Shown: positions 32,179-40,393 of the stretch, piece by piece
How positions within the stretch are numbered: position 1 is the stretch's first letter
Layout: every line of letters begins with the position of its first letter
Source of the DNA: an uncultured Oscillibacter sp.
Lineage (GTDB): Bacteria; Bacillota; Clostridia; Oscillospirales; Oscillospiraceae
Length of the DNA stretch: 55,450 nt
Assembly (NCBI GenBank): GCA_910585245.1
Contig: CAJUCO010000014.1
Coordinates: 1 to 55,450 of the forward strand
Direction: 5' to 3'
Notes under the pieces: model-generated
What the model was told of the DNA's origin: nothing
The model's input: the letters and a program-made list of their open reading frames with translations, nothing else
Database searches by the model: none
Translations under genes and position numbers: made by a program

Positions 32179-34173
32179 ATGATCAGACGGTATCGAAATA
32201 AAAGACGGTATTTTCACCGAAAAAACCGGAGGACCCGCGTTCAGGTCCGGCGGTTGGCGCAAATCTGGGCGGCGGGAATCGCCGCCGCGCTGGCGCTGCT
32301 GGTGGCGGCGGTCTGTTTTCTCACCCAGGGCGGTGAACGGCCGGGGGTTGAAAAAGGGGAGCTGCTGGTTTGTGTCAACGGCGGCGGGGATGTGGAGCTG
32401 TACTGGCCCGGAACGACCGATCCCACGGCGTTGTATCAGGTGGAGTTCACCTGCGGCGAAGCACGGGAGACGCGCTATTGTTCGCAGCCGTCCCTCCATT
32501 TCTCCGGCCTCCCGGAAGGCGCGGAGCTGAAGGTGCAGGTGAGGGCTGTGGCCGACGGGAAAACGCTTTTTGGAACCCCCCGGCAGCTTAACAGCTGGAA
32601 GACCTTCAAGGCCAGTCTCGTTTTGCAGGAGGGGCTGGAGGCTCCGGAGGTTACCGGCGTTTTGAAGGAGGGGACGGTGTTCCTCACGTGGACCGGCGGC
32701 GGGGAGCGGTATGAGATTTTCCGGACATATGAGATGCTCACCTCCGGAGCGGCAAACCGTGTCCCGGTGGCTTCCACCAGAGATAGGGCTTGGTCCGTCT
32801 TGTGGAAGGAAGAGGAGCGGGCGTCCCTTCGCAGTTTCGCTGTTCGGGCGAGCTGGCAGAAGCGGGGCTTCATCCTCTGCGGTCCCGCCTCCGTTCCGAT
32901 GGAGGAGAGCAACCAGAATTTGCCCAGTGGAGGCGAACTGTCTCTTACATACCAGGAGACGGGTTCCCGGCTTTATGCCCTGGAGTGGAACGGGATTCAG
33001 TGCCATCACTTTGAGGTGCAGCGATGGGCGGGAGAGGACTGGCAGACGCTTACCCGGATAGCGCCGGAGGCGCATATGCGCTATGAAACCGGACGGCTGG
33101 GCTCCGGGTCCTACAACCGCTTCCGGGTTGTGGCCAGACCTGCCGGAGACCTGGACTCCGACCTGGGGACGGAGGAGGCGGCCTTTTGGGCCTCGGTTTC
33201 TCCTCTGTATGGTACCGTCTGGCCCATACAAAACCTGACGCTTTTTGAAAATCCCGGGAAGGGAGACCGTCTGGCCTCCCTTCCCGGCGGGACGGCCCTT
33301 TGCGTTTTGGCGGAGGAGGGGGACTGGTTTCGGGTCCGGTACGGAGAGGAGTATGGCTGGGTGGACAGCCGTTTTTGCATGATCAATCTGCCGGAGTATG
33401 TGGGGGATCACTGCTCCTATGACATCACTAATAGCTATGATTCCCTCTTCGCAGTCCATGGTTCTCCCATCCGGGAGGTCACCCATCAGGTGCTTCCGGG
33501 CTATGAGAACATCCAAACGGCGGAGGGCACGTTTCTGGTTCCCTACCTGTATCCGTGCGCAAAAAAGCTGCTCACCGCCGCCCAAGCCGCAGAGGCCGAC
33601 GGGCTCCGGCTGAAAATTTACGAGGCCTTCCGGCCCCAGGAGGCGACCCGCTTTTCCTACGACACCACGGAAAAGCAGCTGAACAATCCTGCCCGGACAG
33701 AGACCGGAGAGCAGATGGGCGTCACGGTCTTCAAGCTCATGACAGACGGCGGGCGGTTTCACTTAGGCAGCTTCCTGGCCCGGACGATTTCCTCCCATAA
33801 CCGGGGGATCGCCCTGGACCTGACGCTGGAGAAGTTGAATGGCGGCGGGGAGTTGGAGATGCAAAGCGCGATTCATGATCTGAGCTGGTATTCCGAGACT
33901 TATCTGAATAATCTCAACGCCAAGCTCTTAGAGGGGTATATGACCGGCGTGGGAATGCAAGGCCTTAGTTCGGAGTGGTGGCACTTCCAGGACGACGGCA
34001 CTCGGGCGGCCATTGGTCTGAATGCTTGCCTGGACAAGGGGGTCAGCGCCGAGGGTTGGACTCAGGATGACTCCGGCTGGCGTTACCGGACCGCGGAAGG
34101 CAGCTTTGTCCGGGATAACTCTCGCATCATAGACGGTAAACGCTATACCTTTGACGGGGACGGTTATTGTTAA
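32179..34173 (+). CDS. Membrane-anchored D-Ala-D-Ala peptidase (M15, VanX/VanY type) with SH3-like region
   Basis: A 664-residue envelope protein. A basic N-terminus (RRYRNKRRYFHRKNRR) precedes one membrane helix near residues 34-55. Two fibronectin-like beta domains follow (about 60-330), then a bacterial SH3-like unit (about 350-400: PLYGTVWPIQNLTLFENPGK and YGWVDSRFCMINL), then the M15 zinc peptidase. Its ligands match VanX spacing: His540 and Asp547 in SSHNRGIALDLT, Glu599 and His602 in EWWHF. The tail (DDSGWRYRTAEGSFVRDNSR) resembles a single choline-binding-type wall repeat. A frame opens at 32059, but GAGG 5 bases before the ATG at 32179 and the membrane helix support the latter. It probably trims D-Ala-D-Ala or peptidoglycan stem ends outside the cell; no van regulatory or ligase genes are near. 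Confidence 0.82.
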   Translation: MIRRYRNKRRYFHRKNRRTRVQVRRLAQIWAAGIAAALALLVAAVCFLTQGGERPGVEKGELLVCVNGGGDVELYWPGTTDPTALYQVEFTCGEARETRYCSQPSLHFSGLPEGAELKVQVRAVADGKTLFGTPRQLNSWKTFKASLVLQEGLEAPEVTGVLKEGTVFLTWTGGGERYEIFRTYEMLTSGAANRVPVASTRDRAWSVLWKEEERASLRSFAVRASWQKRGFILCGPASVPMEESNQNLPSGGELSLTYQETGSRLYALEWNGIQCHHFEVQRWAGEDWQTLTRIAPEAHMRYETGRLGSGSYNRFRVVARPAGDLDSDLGTEEAAFWASVSPLYGTVWPIQNLTLFENPGKGDRLASLPGGTALCVLAEEGDWFRVRYGEEYGWVDSRFCMINLPEYVGDHCSYDITNSYDSLFAVHGSPIREVTHQVLPGYENIQTAEGTFLVPYLYPCAKKLLTAAQAAEADGLRLKIYEAFRPQEATRFSYDTTEKQLNNPARTETGEQMGVTVFKLMTDGGRFHLGSFLARTISSHNRGIALDLTLEKLNGGGELEMQSAIHDLSWYSETYLNNLNAKLLEGYMTGVGMQGLSSEWWHFQDDGTRAAIGLNACLDKGVSAEGWTQDDSGWRYRTAEGSFVRDNSRIIDGKRYTFDGDGYC

Positions 34174-34406
34174 CAAACCTAAGGCGAAATGACTTGGGAG
34201 AGGATTTGCCCCATAGAGGTCCCGCACATAGTACGTGAAGCAAAATCTCCGGTTAAACCGGAGATTTTGCCTTATGGGGTGGGCCGGGAAAAAGCGGATT
34301 TTTTACCGCGCCGGAGTCCCCTTTTTTTGAGGTTTTGACATAATGTATAAAAGGGAAATTGCAAGAGGTAAAGTTCACGGTCTCTTCCGGCTTTTAGGAG
34401 GTTCTG
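34174..34406. other. Intergenic region with terminator
   Basis: 233 bases. Apart from the terminator at 34240-34270 I see TTGACATAATGTATAAAAGG (34335-34354), which has a good -35 (TTGACA) but no -10 at normal spacing; it may hold the promoter for the next three genes. Confidence 0.45.
34240..34270 (+). terminator. Terminator after the M15 peptidase gene
   Basis: GCAAAATCTCCGGTT and AACCGGAGATTTTGC form a perfect 15-bp stem around a single A. Both flanks are A/T-rich inside the stem. Confidence 0.75.
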
Positions 34407-34955
34407 ATGATAAAAAGAGGGAGGTCTTTCCTGAAATCGTCTATATTCATGGCTGGCGTGATGCTTTTGATTCTGGCGGTGGTAATGGGGTATTTCTCCA
34501 TAAAGAGTTTATTAGTTGCTCTTCCGGTTGAGAGCTATGAGGATAAAGGCGTCTATATCTTCTCTCCTCGGGAAGTGCGGTCCGCTCAGGTGAAAAACAC
34601 CGGCGCCAGCAGCCGGGACCGGCGGCTATATCCCATGAAAACGGTTTATATGGTCTGCTATCAAGATACCGATGGCAGGGGCTACCAGTGGACGGAGCGG
34701 GCCGTCACCCGGGACTGGGGCGAGGCGATTGTAAAAGAGGGGGTGGCTGTAAACCGGCGGGTACTTCGTATCCCGGAACGGGGGACTTATATCACCGTGG
34801 AACCGGAGGAGACCGCGCAGAGCCACGTTGCCGGAGAGCGGAGGAGGAACCTAGTGACCATAGGTCTTTCAGGGGCCTATTGCCTGTTCTATCTGGCGGC
34901 GTGGAAAGGGGTCTGGGCGCTTCAACGGCGAAGAGCAGGAGAGAGGATGGATTGA
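34407..34955 (+). CDS. Two-helix membrane protein of unknown function
   Basis: A 182-residue protein that I do not recognise. Residues about 10-38 form a membrane helix, 40-140 an extracytoplasmic beta-rich stretch (MKTVYMVCYQDTDGRGYQWT, then VNRRVLRIPERGTYITVEPE), and about 150-172 a second helix, ending in a basic cytosolic tail. This layout resembles DUF3592-type proteins, but I cannot confirm it. RBS TTTAGGAGGTTCTG is strong. First gene of a probable three-gene group with small envelope proteins of similar size downstream. Confidence 0.7.
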   Translation: MIKRGRSFLKSSIFMAGVMLLILAVVMGYFSIKSLLVALPVESYEDKGVYIFSPREVRSAQVKNTGASSRDRRLYPMKTVYMVCYQDTDGRGYQWTERAVTRDWGEAIVKEGVAVNRRVLRIPERGTYITVEPEETAQSHVAGERRRNLVTIGLSGAYCLFYLAAWKGVWALQRRRAGERMD

Positions 34956-35010
34956 AAAGGGAACAAGCAGGACGTTCTAAGGATGGAGTCAAGAAAGGAG
35001 TCGAGTTTCT

Positions 35011-35478
35011 ATGTGGGAGTTGGTCAATCAACCGCTTAGCCCCATGGCCACGCTGTTGCTGGTGGGGGGCTGCCTTGCCGTGATTTTTTTGGCAATCCGG
35101 CTGGGACACGGACAGTCGAGGAAGGTATCCGCCCGTTTTCTGGCGGAGCACCCCGATGCGGCCACGCTATACCTGTATGCGGAGGATTTGCCCTCTAACA
35201 GCGCGGAGTTGGAGGGCATTCGGGGCACGTTTTCAAAGGTCTTCGACCCGCGGACCGTTCCCGGCGCAAAAATCCAAAAGGGCGCCGCCTGCCATGTGCT
35301 CCCCGGGACGGTGGAGCTGAATGGGACGATTACCTGGACGAAAGATTACCACGTGGCCCGGAAACATGGCCGTATGGGGGCCCATTTCACGTTCGAAGCC
35401 GCACCGGTCGGGGCCTATGCCGCCGTATTCCACACAGGCAGTTCTACCACGAAGATTGTTTCGCTGGACAACGCGTAA
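35011..35478 (+). CDS. Single-pass membrane protein of unknown function
   Basis: A 155-residue protein: membrane helix near residues 12-31 (ATLLLVGGCLAVIFLAIRLG) and a soluble beta-rich domain (about 45-155) with LYLYAEDLPSNSAELEGIRG and HVLPGTVELNGTITWTKDYH. No motif of a known enzyme. RBS AGAAAGGAGTCGAGTTTCT precedes the ATG. Lies 55 bases after the previous membrane protein and 21 bases before a lipoprotein gene, so the three are likely co-transcribed. Confidence 0.68.
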   Translation: MWELVNQPLSPMATLLLVGGCLAVIFLAIRLGHGQSRKVSARFLAEHPDAATLYLYAEDLPSNSAELEGIRGTFSKVFDPRTVPGAKIQKGAACHVLPGTVELNGTITWTKDYHVARKHGRMGAHFTFEAAPVGAYAAVFHTGSSTTKIVSLDNA

Positions 35479-35499
35479 CTGGCTGAGGGAGGCGGAGAG

Positions 35500-36066
35500 A
35501 TGAGAAAGATCGGTTGGATATTGCTGGTGTCCATACTGCTTTTAACTGGGTGTGGCGGTGAGCCGAATTTTCCAAAGGCCGAAGGGGACCCGTCTCCGGA
35601 GCGGCAGGAGGAGCAAACGGCTCCGGAAACCGGAGAGGAGCGGATTCCCGGAACCTGGACCGTTCCCGAGGGGTGGACAAAAGCGGAAGCCTATTCCACA
35701 GAGAATAAAGTCTTCTATGTGGAAACGGGCCACGAAGACGACGAGTTGCCGGATAATATCTCCATTGAGGTGGGGACAAACCAATACAGCCAAGGGGAAC
35801 ATGAGGCGTTTCGGGATGCGATAGTACGTCAGCTGGCCATGCAATTGCGGGGAGTGGAGGCCGAGGCAACCGGAGACGGGAGCTTCACGGAACAGGACTA
35901 TATTCTCTATACCTTCACGATCCGCACGGAGGACCATGCGACCATACAGTATTATATTGTGGGAGAGAAGCGGTATTGTCTTATTCACCTCACGATTTTC
36001 TCCGGCTCCGAAAGCCCGGAGACAGCGGCTCGCGCCCTGGTGGACAGCTTTGTCTGGAGCGAGTAA
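35500..36066 (+). CDS. Small lipoprotein, possibly PsbP/DcrB-like
   Basis: A 188-residue lipoprotein: lipobox LLLTGC with the lipidated Cys at 18, then an acidic linker (PSPERQEEQTAPETGEER) to about 50. The mature domain has the pattern TWTVPEGW...FYVETG...ISIEVGTNQYSQGEHEAFRD...YYIVGEKRYCLIHLTIFSGS...ALVDSFVW, which is the layout of DcrB/PsbP-like (DUF1795-type) alpha-beta domains. Function of such domains is unknown. RBS GGAGGCGGAGAG precedes the ATG. Last of the three-gene envelope group. Confidence 0.7.
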   Translation: MRKIGWILLVSILLLTGCGGEPNFPKAEGDPSPERQEEQTAPETGEERIPGTWTVPEGWTKAEAYSTENKVFYVETGHEDDELPDNISIEVGTNQYSQGEHEAFRDAIVRQLAMQLRGVEAEATGDGSFTEQDYILYTFTIRTEDHATIQYYIVGEKRYCLIHLTIFSGSESPETAARALVDSFVWSE

Positions 36067-36438
36067 GGGGGGAACCGCGCGTTTTGTACCGGCTTTTATC
36101 TCCCGGAGCTGGCGGAGCGGAGTAACTGCAATGCCGCCTCCCATACTCAGCGGAGCTTTTAAGAGATAATAGGAGAGTCCACAGGGGAGAATCTCATGAT
36201 TTGACAGTGCTCAAGTCGGGCTGAGCGCGCCGTACATACCATGACCGCTTGCGTTGAAATATAGGGAACCGTCATATGTTAATAGACCGCAGGTCCGCCC
36301 CGCGCAAAGCGCGGGGCTAGAAAAACAATGAAGTCAAACAAACGGACCGCTTTTTGGCGTCCCCGGTGGAAAGCGCCGGAGGAAACGGTTTGAACGCGAT
36401 CAAGTTTGTTGACCATAAAAGTACAGGAGGAAACTATC
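36067..36438. other. Intergenic region with hairpins
   Basis: 372 bases without a credible gene. It contains GCCCCGCGC-AAA-GCGCGGGGC (36297-36317), a perfect 9-bp hairpin preceded by CAGGTCCGCCCC, similar to the GTAGGTCCGCCCC motif near 9408, and a long-range inverted repeat GTCAAACAAAC (36332-36342) / GTTTGTTGAC (36404-36413). A 21-codon frame (36328) has no ribosome binding site and was not called. CAGGAGG at 36424-36430 serves the next gene. Confidence 0.5.
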
Positions 36439-36780
36439 ATGGCGAAACCAACGTTTACCCTTCGGGCAGGGGAGACCTACTTTGCGGAGAAGGTAGGGGG
36501 AGACTGCTGGAAAATGCCCCAGATCATCGGTAAGAAGCAGGTGTCCGGTAAAATCTATATGACGGACCAGCGGGTTGCATTCCTGGCCTCCGGCTTGGTT
36601 GGCACGGCGTCCGTCAGCTGGGAGATTGAGATGCGGGACATCGCGTCCGTAGAGACCTGCACCACGCCGCCCTTTTTCCCCTTTGGCATCAAAATTCTCA
36701 TGCGGGACGGCAGGGAGTACCTGTTGGGGATGATGAAACGGGATAAATATGCCGCCTGGATTCGGGATCACATTTCATGA
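36439..36780 (+). CDS. GRAM/PH-like domain protein
   Basis: A 113-residue soluble protein that fits a single GRAM or bacterial PH-like domain: FTLRAGETYFAEK, then VSGKIYMTDQRVAFLASGL, WEIEMRDIASVET, FPFGIKILMRDGREYLLGMM and a C-terminal helix KRDKYAAWIRDHIS. The TDQRVAFL and MRDGREY elements are the usual strands of this fold, known for membrane or protein contacts. The frame opens at 36406, but CAGGAGG 8 bases before the ATG at 36439 decides the start. Monocistronic, with its own terminator. Cellular role unknown. Confidence 0.75.
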   Translation: MAKPTFTLRAGETYFAEKVGGDCWKMPQIIGKKQVSGKIYMTDQRVAFLASGLVGTASVSWEIEMRDIASVETCTTPPFFPFGIKILMRDGREYLLGMMKRDKYAAWIRDHIS

Positions 36781-36790
36781 AGCAGGAAAA

Positions 36791-36818
36791 GACCGCTTTT
36801 TTCAAGCGGTCTTTTTTT
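36791..36818 (+). terminator. Intrinsic terminator after the GRAM-like gene
   Basis: GACCGCTT (36791-36798), TTTTC loop, AAGCGGTC (36804-36811) followed by seven Ts: a textbook intrinsic terminator. Confidence 0.92.
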
Positions 36819-36898
36819 GTGAAACTGCCCATATGTCCTTTTCCGTCGGACCTTGAATCAAGTATGATGAATCTATCAACGAAAAAGGAGTGGGCCCT

Positions 36899-37750
36899 AT
36901 GAAAAAGGTTGAACGCGCGTATGCCTCTTTGAGGGAGCGGGTCAAAACGGAGTGGGTTTTGTACCTGCTGGCTTTTGTCTTTGTCCTCATTGCGGATTCC
37001 ATCGGACAGTTCAAAGTTCCCGTCTGGAAAGGCACCTTCATCATCTTTCCCATCTTCTACTCCCTGTTTTTGGGAGTCCTCACCGGCCCCAATCTGCTGA
37101 AAATTCTGGATGACAAGAAGGTTAAGGCTGCCTCGGGCCTGGTGGGCGTGGCCATCCTCCCCTTTGTGGCCAAGCTGGGGATCAACGCCGGGGCTAACAT
37201 TTCCATTGTCATCTCCGCCGGACCCGCTTTGCTGCTTCAGGAGTTCGGCAACCTTTGCACCATCTTTTTGGCCATGCCCATTGCACTGATGCTGGGCCTC
37301 AAACGGGAGGCCATCGGGGCTACCCACTCCATCAACCGGGAGACGAATCTGGCCCTGATGCAGGATATGTTTGGCGCGGACTCCCCGGAGGCCCAGGGCA
37401 GCCTCTCTGTGTACATCGTCGGCGGCATGGTGGGCACTATTTACTTTGGCTTCATGGCCTCCATGGCCGCGGCCACGGGCCTCTTCCACCCCTATGCCCT
37501 GGGCATGGCCTCCGGTGTGGGGGCGGGCATTCTGATGAGCTCCGCCGTGGCGGCCTTGTCCGAAGTCATGCCTGCCTACGCCGACCAGATTGCCGCCATG
37601 GCCTCCGCCAGCGAAACCATTTCCGGTGTGGACGGAATTTACATGGCGATTTTCATTGGCGTGCCCCTTTGCAATTTCCTGTACCGCAAGCTGGAGCCCA
37701 CCCTGGGCCACTTGACCAAATCCGGCAGGGAACCTGCCGGGAAGAACTGA
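36899..37750 (+). CDS. DUF3100-like membrane transporter subunit
   Basis: A 283-residue integral membrane protein with about eight or nine helices after a charged 25-residue N-terminus. Runs such as IFPIFYSLFLGVLTGPNLLK, ISAGPALLLQEFGNLCTIF, MPIALMLGLKREAIGATHSI and SGVGAGILMSSAVAALSEVM match my recollection of the DUF3100 family, membrane proteins without established function. AAAGGAG lies 8 bases before the ATG (an in-frame GTG at 36890 is too close to it). It heads a four-gene unit with another small membrane protein, a TauE/SafE permease and an amidohydrolase, so a role in taking up the amidohydrolase substrate is inferred. Confidence 0.75.
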   Translation: MKKVERAYASLRERVKTEWVLYLLAFVFVLIADSIGQFKVPVWKGTFIIFPIFYSLFLGVLTGPNLLKILDDKKVKAASGLVGVAILPFVAKLGINAGANISIVISAGPALLLQEFGNLCTIFLAMPIALMLGLKREAIGATHSINRETNLALMQDMFGADSPEAQGSLSVYIVGGMVGTIYFGFMASMAAATGLFHPYALGMASGVGAGILMSSAVAALSEVMPAYADQIAAMASASETISGVDGIYMAIFIGVPLCNFLYRKLEPTLGHLTKSGREPAGKN

Positions 37751-37763
37751 GGAGGAGCGCGCT

Positions 37764-38210
37764 ATGACCATCAAGGATTGGATTTTTGTCCTGGCCATTT
37801 CCGGCCTGGGCATGATGACCGCCAACTTTATCGGCTTCGATGTGGCCTTTTCCGAGTCCCTGCCCGGCGTGCTGGTGCTGTTGCTCATTGCCCTTTGCGC
37901 CGCGGGCCTTGCCCATGTGATTCCCCTAAAGCTGCCCACGGTGGCGTATTGCTCCATCCTGGGGTTGCTGTGCGCCTGCCCTTTATCTCCCGTCTCCCAA
38001 TTTGTCATCGAGTCCGCCGGAAAGATCAACTTCACCGCGCCCTTGACCATGGTGGGGGCCTTTGCCGGTATGTCCATTAGCAACCAGTTAAAAATGTTTT
38101 TCAAGCAGGGCTGGAAGCTCATCATCATCACCGTTCTGGTTATGACGGGGACCTTTTTCGGGTCCTTGGTGGTGGCTCAGGTGGTATTGGGGCTGACCCA
38201 TGTCATTTGA
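37764..38210 (+). CDS. Small membrane protein, probable partner of the DUF3100-like protein
   Basis: A 148-residue protein made of about four or five helices (WIFVLAISGLGMMTANFIGF, LVLLLIALCAAGLAHVIPLK, FTAPLTMVGAFAGMSISNQL, LIIITVLVMTGTFFGSLVVA) and no other domain. Begins 13 bases after the previous gene with GAGGAGCGCGCT as ribosome binding site. I do not recognise a family; its small size and adjacency suggest the second half of a two-part transporter. It overlaps the TauE/SafE gene by 11 bases. Confidence 0.7.
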   Translation: MTIKDWIFVLAISGLGMMTANFIGFDVAFSESLPGVLVLLLIALCAAGLAHVIPLKLPTVAYCSILGLLCACPLSPVSQFVIESAGKINFTAPLTMVGAFAGMSISNQLKMFFKQGWKLIIITVLVMTGTFFGSLVVAQVVLGLTHVI

Positions 38211-38955
38211 GTTGCTTCTGGCGGCCTTGGGAAGCTGTGCCGTTGGACTTTTTATCGGTTGGTGCGGCGTGGCGGGCTTCCTGCTGCCCATTCTCTTTGT
38301 TAACGCCTGCGGTCTTTCTGTGACGGAGAGTCTTTTGGCAAGTTTCCTCTGTTTCGCCATCTCCGGAGTGATCGGGTCTTTCCAGTACCACCGCCGGGGG
38401 GAGCTTCCCCTGCGGCCTGCCCTGATCCTCTCCGCCGGAAGTCTGGCCGGGGGACTGTTGGGGGCGGCCTTGGGGGGCCTTCTGGAGCCGGAGACCGTCA
38501 AGGTGGTTCTCTATGTGGTGGTTTTGCTCTCCGGCGTTGCCATTGCCTTCCGGGAGCTCCGGCCCCAAAGGGATTCCCAAAATCGAGACTCTTTTCCCGG
38601 GCCTCTGCCCCTGCTGGCTCTGGGCTTTGCCACGGCTTTGCTTTGCGCCCTCTCCGGAGCGGGAGGGCCGGTGCTGGTGATGCCGCTGCTGGTGGCCTTG
38701 GGCGTTCCCGCCAAGACGGCGGTGGGCGTGGCGCTGCTGGATTCCATATTTATTGCCCTGCCTGCCGTGGCTGTATATGGAAGCCGCTGTGAAACCCTGC
38801 TTGCGCTGATTCCCATGTTGCTGGCGGCGGCGCTGGGACACGCCGCCGGAGTCTTTGCGGGCAGCGTCACCGCCGCCCGTGTGCCTCAGTCCCTGCTGAA
38901 GCGGGGTGTGGCCGTGTTTTCCATCTGCTTTTCCCTGTTCATGCTGCTGAAATAG
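38200..38955 (+). CDS. TauE/SafE (TSUP) family permease
   Basis: A 251-residue membrane protein of the 4-toluene sulfonate uptake permease family: two related halves of about four helices each, with the typical GxGGG-type loops seen here as IGWCGVAGFLLPILFV near residue 20 and CALSGAGGPVLVMPLLVALG near residue 150. Members move sulfonates, sulfite, small organic acids or sulfur compounds, often outward. It starts inside the end of the previous gene (11-base overlap) and is followed after 15 bases by the amidohydrolase, so it is part of that operon. Substrate unknown. Confidence 0.85.
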   Translation: MSFELLLAALGSCAVGLFIGWCGVAGFLLPILFVNACGLSVTESLLASFLCFAISGVIGSFQYHRRGELPLRPALILSAGSLAGGLLGAALGGLLEPETVKVVLYVVVLLSGVAIAFRELRPQRDSQNRDSFPGPLPLLALGFATALLCALSGAGGPVLVMPLLVALGVPAKTAVGVALLDSIFIALPAVAVYGSRCETLLALIPMLLAAALGHAAGVFAGSVTAARVPQSLLKRGVAVFSICFSLFMLLK

Positions 38956-38970
38956 GAGGATTGATTATCC

Positions 38971-40299
38971 ATGCCTGACAAACGCCACTGCGACCTGCTT
39001 ATTACAAATGCCCGCTACCTCGCCCCGGACATGACTGCCGTCTCCGGAAAGGCGATTGCGGTTCAGGATGGGCGCGTTTTGGACATTGTGGACCAGGACG
39101 GTTGCGCCTACTGGGGAGAAACCACCCTGGATGGCGCCGGTCTCTTCTGGATGCCCGGTTTGGTGGACGGACACCTTCACACCAGCCAGCAGCTCCTCCG
39201 TGGACGGTTGCTGGACGAGAAGCCTGTGATCTGGAAGCGGGTCAACGTCCCCTTTGAAAGCCGCCTGGACGAGGCGAGTTCCCGTCTCAGCGCGGAGCTT
39301 GCGGCTATGGAGATGATTTCCTGCGGCACCACAGGCTTTGTGGACGCGGGAGGAAAGTACCCTGAAATTTACGGGGAAGTTTACCGGGCGGCGGGACTCC
39401 GGGGCCGTCTCAGCGTCATGACCAATGACAACCCCCTTTGCCCTGAAAGTCTCCGGGCCCCTTCCGTCCCCCTGGCGGTGGAGCGGCTTCGAAGCATGAA
39501 GAGGGCCCTGTCCGGCCTTGTAAAGCCCATTTACTCCGTTACCACCCCCACCGCCGTCAGCGAGGAATTGCTCAGGGCGGTGTTCCAGGCGGCGGCGGAA
39601 GACGGTGTACCTGTGGAGACCCATATGAACGAGTACGCCAGTGAGGTGACGGATTTCATTGAGCGTTACGGTGAACGTCCCTTCCTCTGGCTGGAGCAGC
39701 AGGGGCTGCTGGCCGCTCCTATGACGGCTCCGCACTGTATTTTCCTCAGCCAGGAGGAGATGGCCGTCATGGCCAAGCGGCAGGTCCGGGTGGTCCACTG
39801 TCCCTTCTCCAACTGTGGCAAGGGAGTGCCTCCCACGCCGCAGCTTCTGGCTGCCGGAGTCCCGGTGGGGCTGGGCACCGACGGCTCTGCCCACGGCGGG
39901 TTGGATTTGTTCCGGGAGATGCGGCTTTTCCGGGGGGTGATGAACGTCACCCGAGGCGTGGCCACAGCGGATTCCACGGTCATGCCCGCTGAGACGTTGC
40001 TGTCCATGGCCACACAGGGCGGGGCGGCGGCGCTGATGGAGCCGGACCTGGGCCTGATTCAGAAGGGAGCCCCGGCAGATCTCATTGCCCTGAATGTGGA
40101 CGCCCCGCATCTCTGGCCCACTCAAAATTTGGTGCACACGCTGGTGGAGAGCGCCAGCGGCGCCGACGTGCGCCACTCCATTGTCAATGGAAAGCTCTTG
40201 ATGCGAGACAAAGAGCTGCTGACCATTGATGTGCAGCGGGTCCGCCGGGAGGCGGAGCGGTTATTTGAAAAGCAGCCCTGGCTTTTGTCCTGGAAGTAA
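38971..40299 (+). CDS. Metal-dependent amidohydrolase/deaminase (ATZ/TRZ, SsnA/MtaD-like)
   Basis: A 442-residue amidohydrolase of the cytosine/adenosine deaminase-related class. All metal ligands are present: His68 and His70 (DGHLHTSQ), His218 (VETHMNE), His255 (APHCIFLS) and Asp304 (LGTDGSAHGG). The second-shell Glu in THMNE and the Gly-Thr-Thr-Gly motif (SCGTTGFVDAG) also fit. Known relatives deaminate methylthioadenosine, S-adenosylhomocysteine, guanine, triazines or isoxanthopterin; the sequence alone does not choose between them. AGGAGGATTGATTATCC precedes the ATG. Being last in a transporter operon, it most likely handles the imported compound in the cytosol. Confidence 0.88.
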   Translation: MPDKRHCDLLITNARYLAPDMTAVSGKAIAVQDGRVLDIVDQDGCAYWGETTLDGAGLFWMPGLVDGHLHTSQQLLRGRLLDEKPVIWKRVNVPFESRLDEASSRLSAELAAMEMISCGTTGFVDAGGKYPEIYGEVYRAAGLRGRLSVMTNDNPLCPESLRAPSVPLAVERLRSMKRALSGLVKPIYSVTTPTAVSEELLRAVFQAAAEDGVPVETHMNEYASEVTDFIERYGERPFLWLEQQGLLAAPMTAPHCIFLSQEEMAVMAKRQVRVVHCPFSNCGKGVPPTPQLLAAGVPVGLGTDGSAHGGLDLFREMRLFRGVMNVTRGVATADSTVMPAETLLSMATQGGAAALMEPDLGLIQKGAPADLIALNVDAPHLWPTQNLVHTLVESASGADVRHSIVNGKLLMRDKELLTIDVQRVRREAERLFEKQPWLLSWK

Positions 40300-40309
40300 A
40301 GAAAAGAAC

Positions 40310-40338
40310 TTGTGCGCCCCTTGAAACCATGTTATGAT
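40310..40338 (+). promoter_or_regulatory. Possible promoter of the Crp/Fnr regulator gene
   Basis: TTGTGC (40310-40315), 17-base spacer, TATGAT (40333-40338), then a GGGCATTTTCCAAGATGCCC hairpin (about 40349-40368) before the ribosome binding site. Confidence 0.5.
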
Positions 40339-40393
40339 GGTTTTAAGGGGCATTTTCCAAGATGCCCGGCAACCGGAAGGAGGGGGGAGCCTT

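Noticed and set aside
32179..34173. Vancomycin-resistance gene
   Set aside because: Although the peptidase motif is VanX-like, no vanH, vanA-type ligase or vanRS genes are present, and the protein is an extracellular multi-domain form.
36328..36393. 21-codon plus-strand ORF MKSNKRTAFWRPRWKAPEET
   Set aside because: No ribosome binding site (CTAGAAAAACA precedes it) and it overlaps an inverted repeat; contrast with the well-supported 29-codon ORF at 48311-48400.
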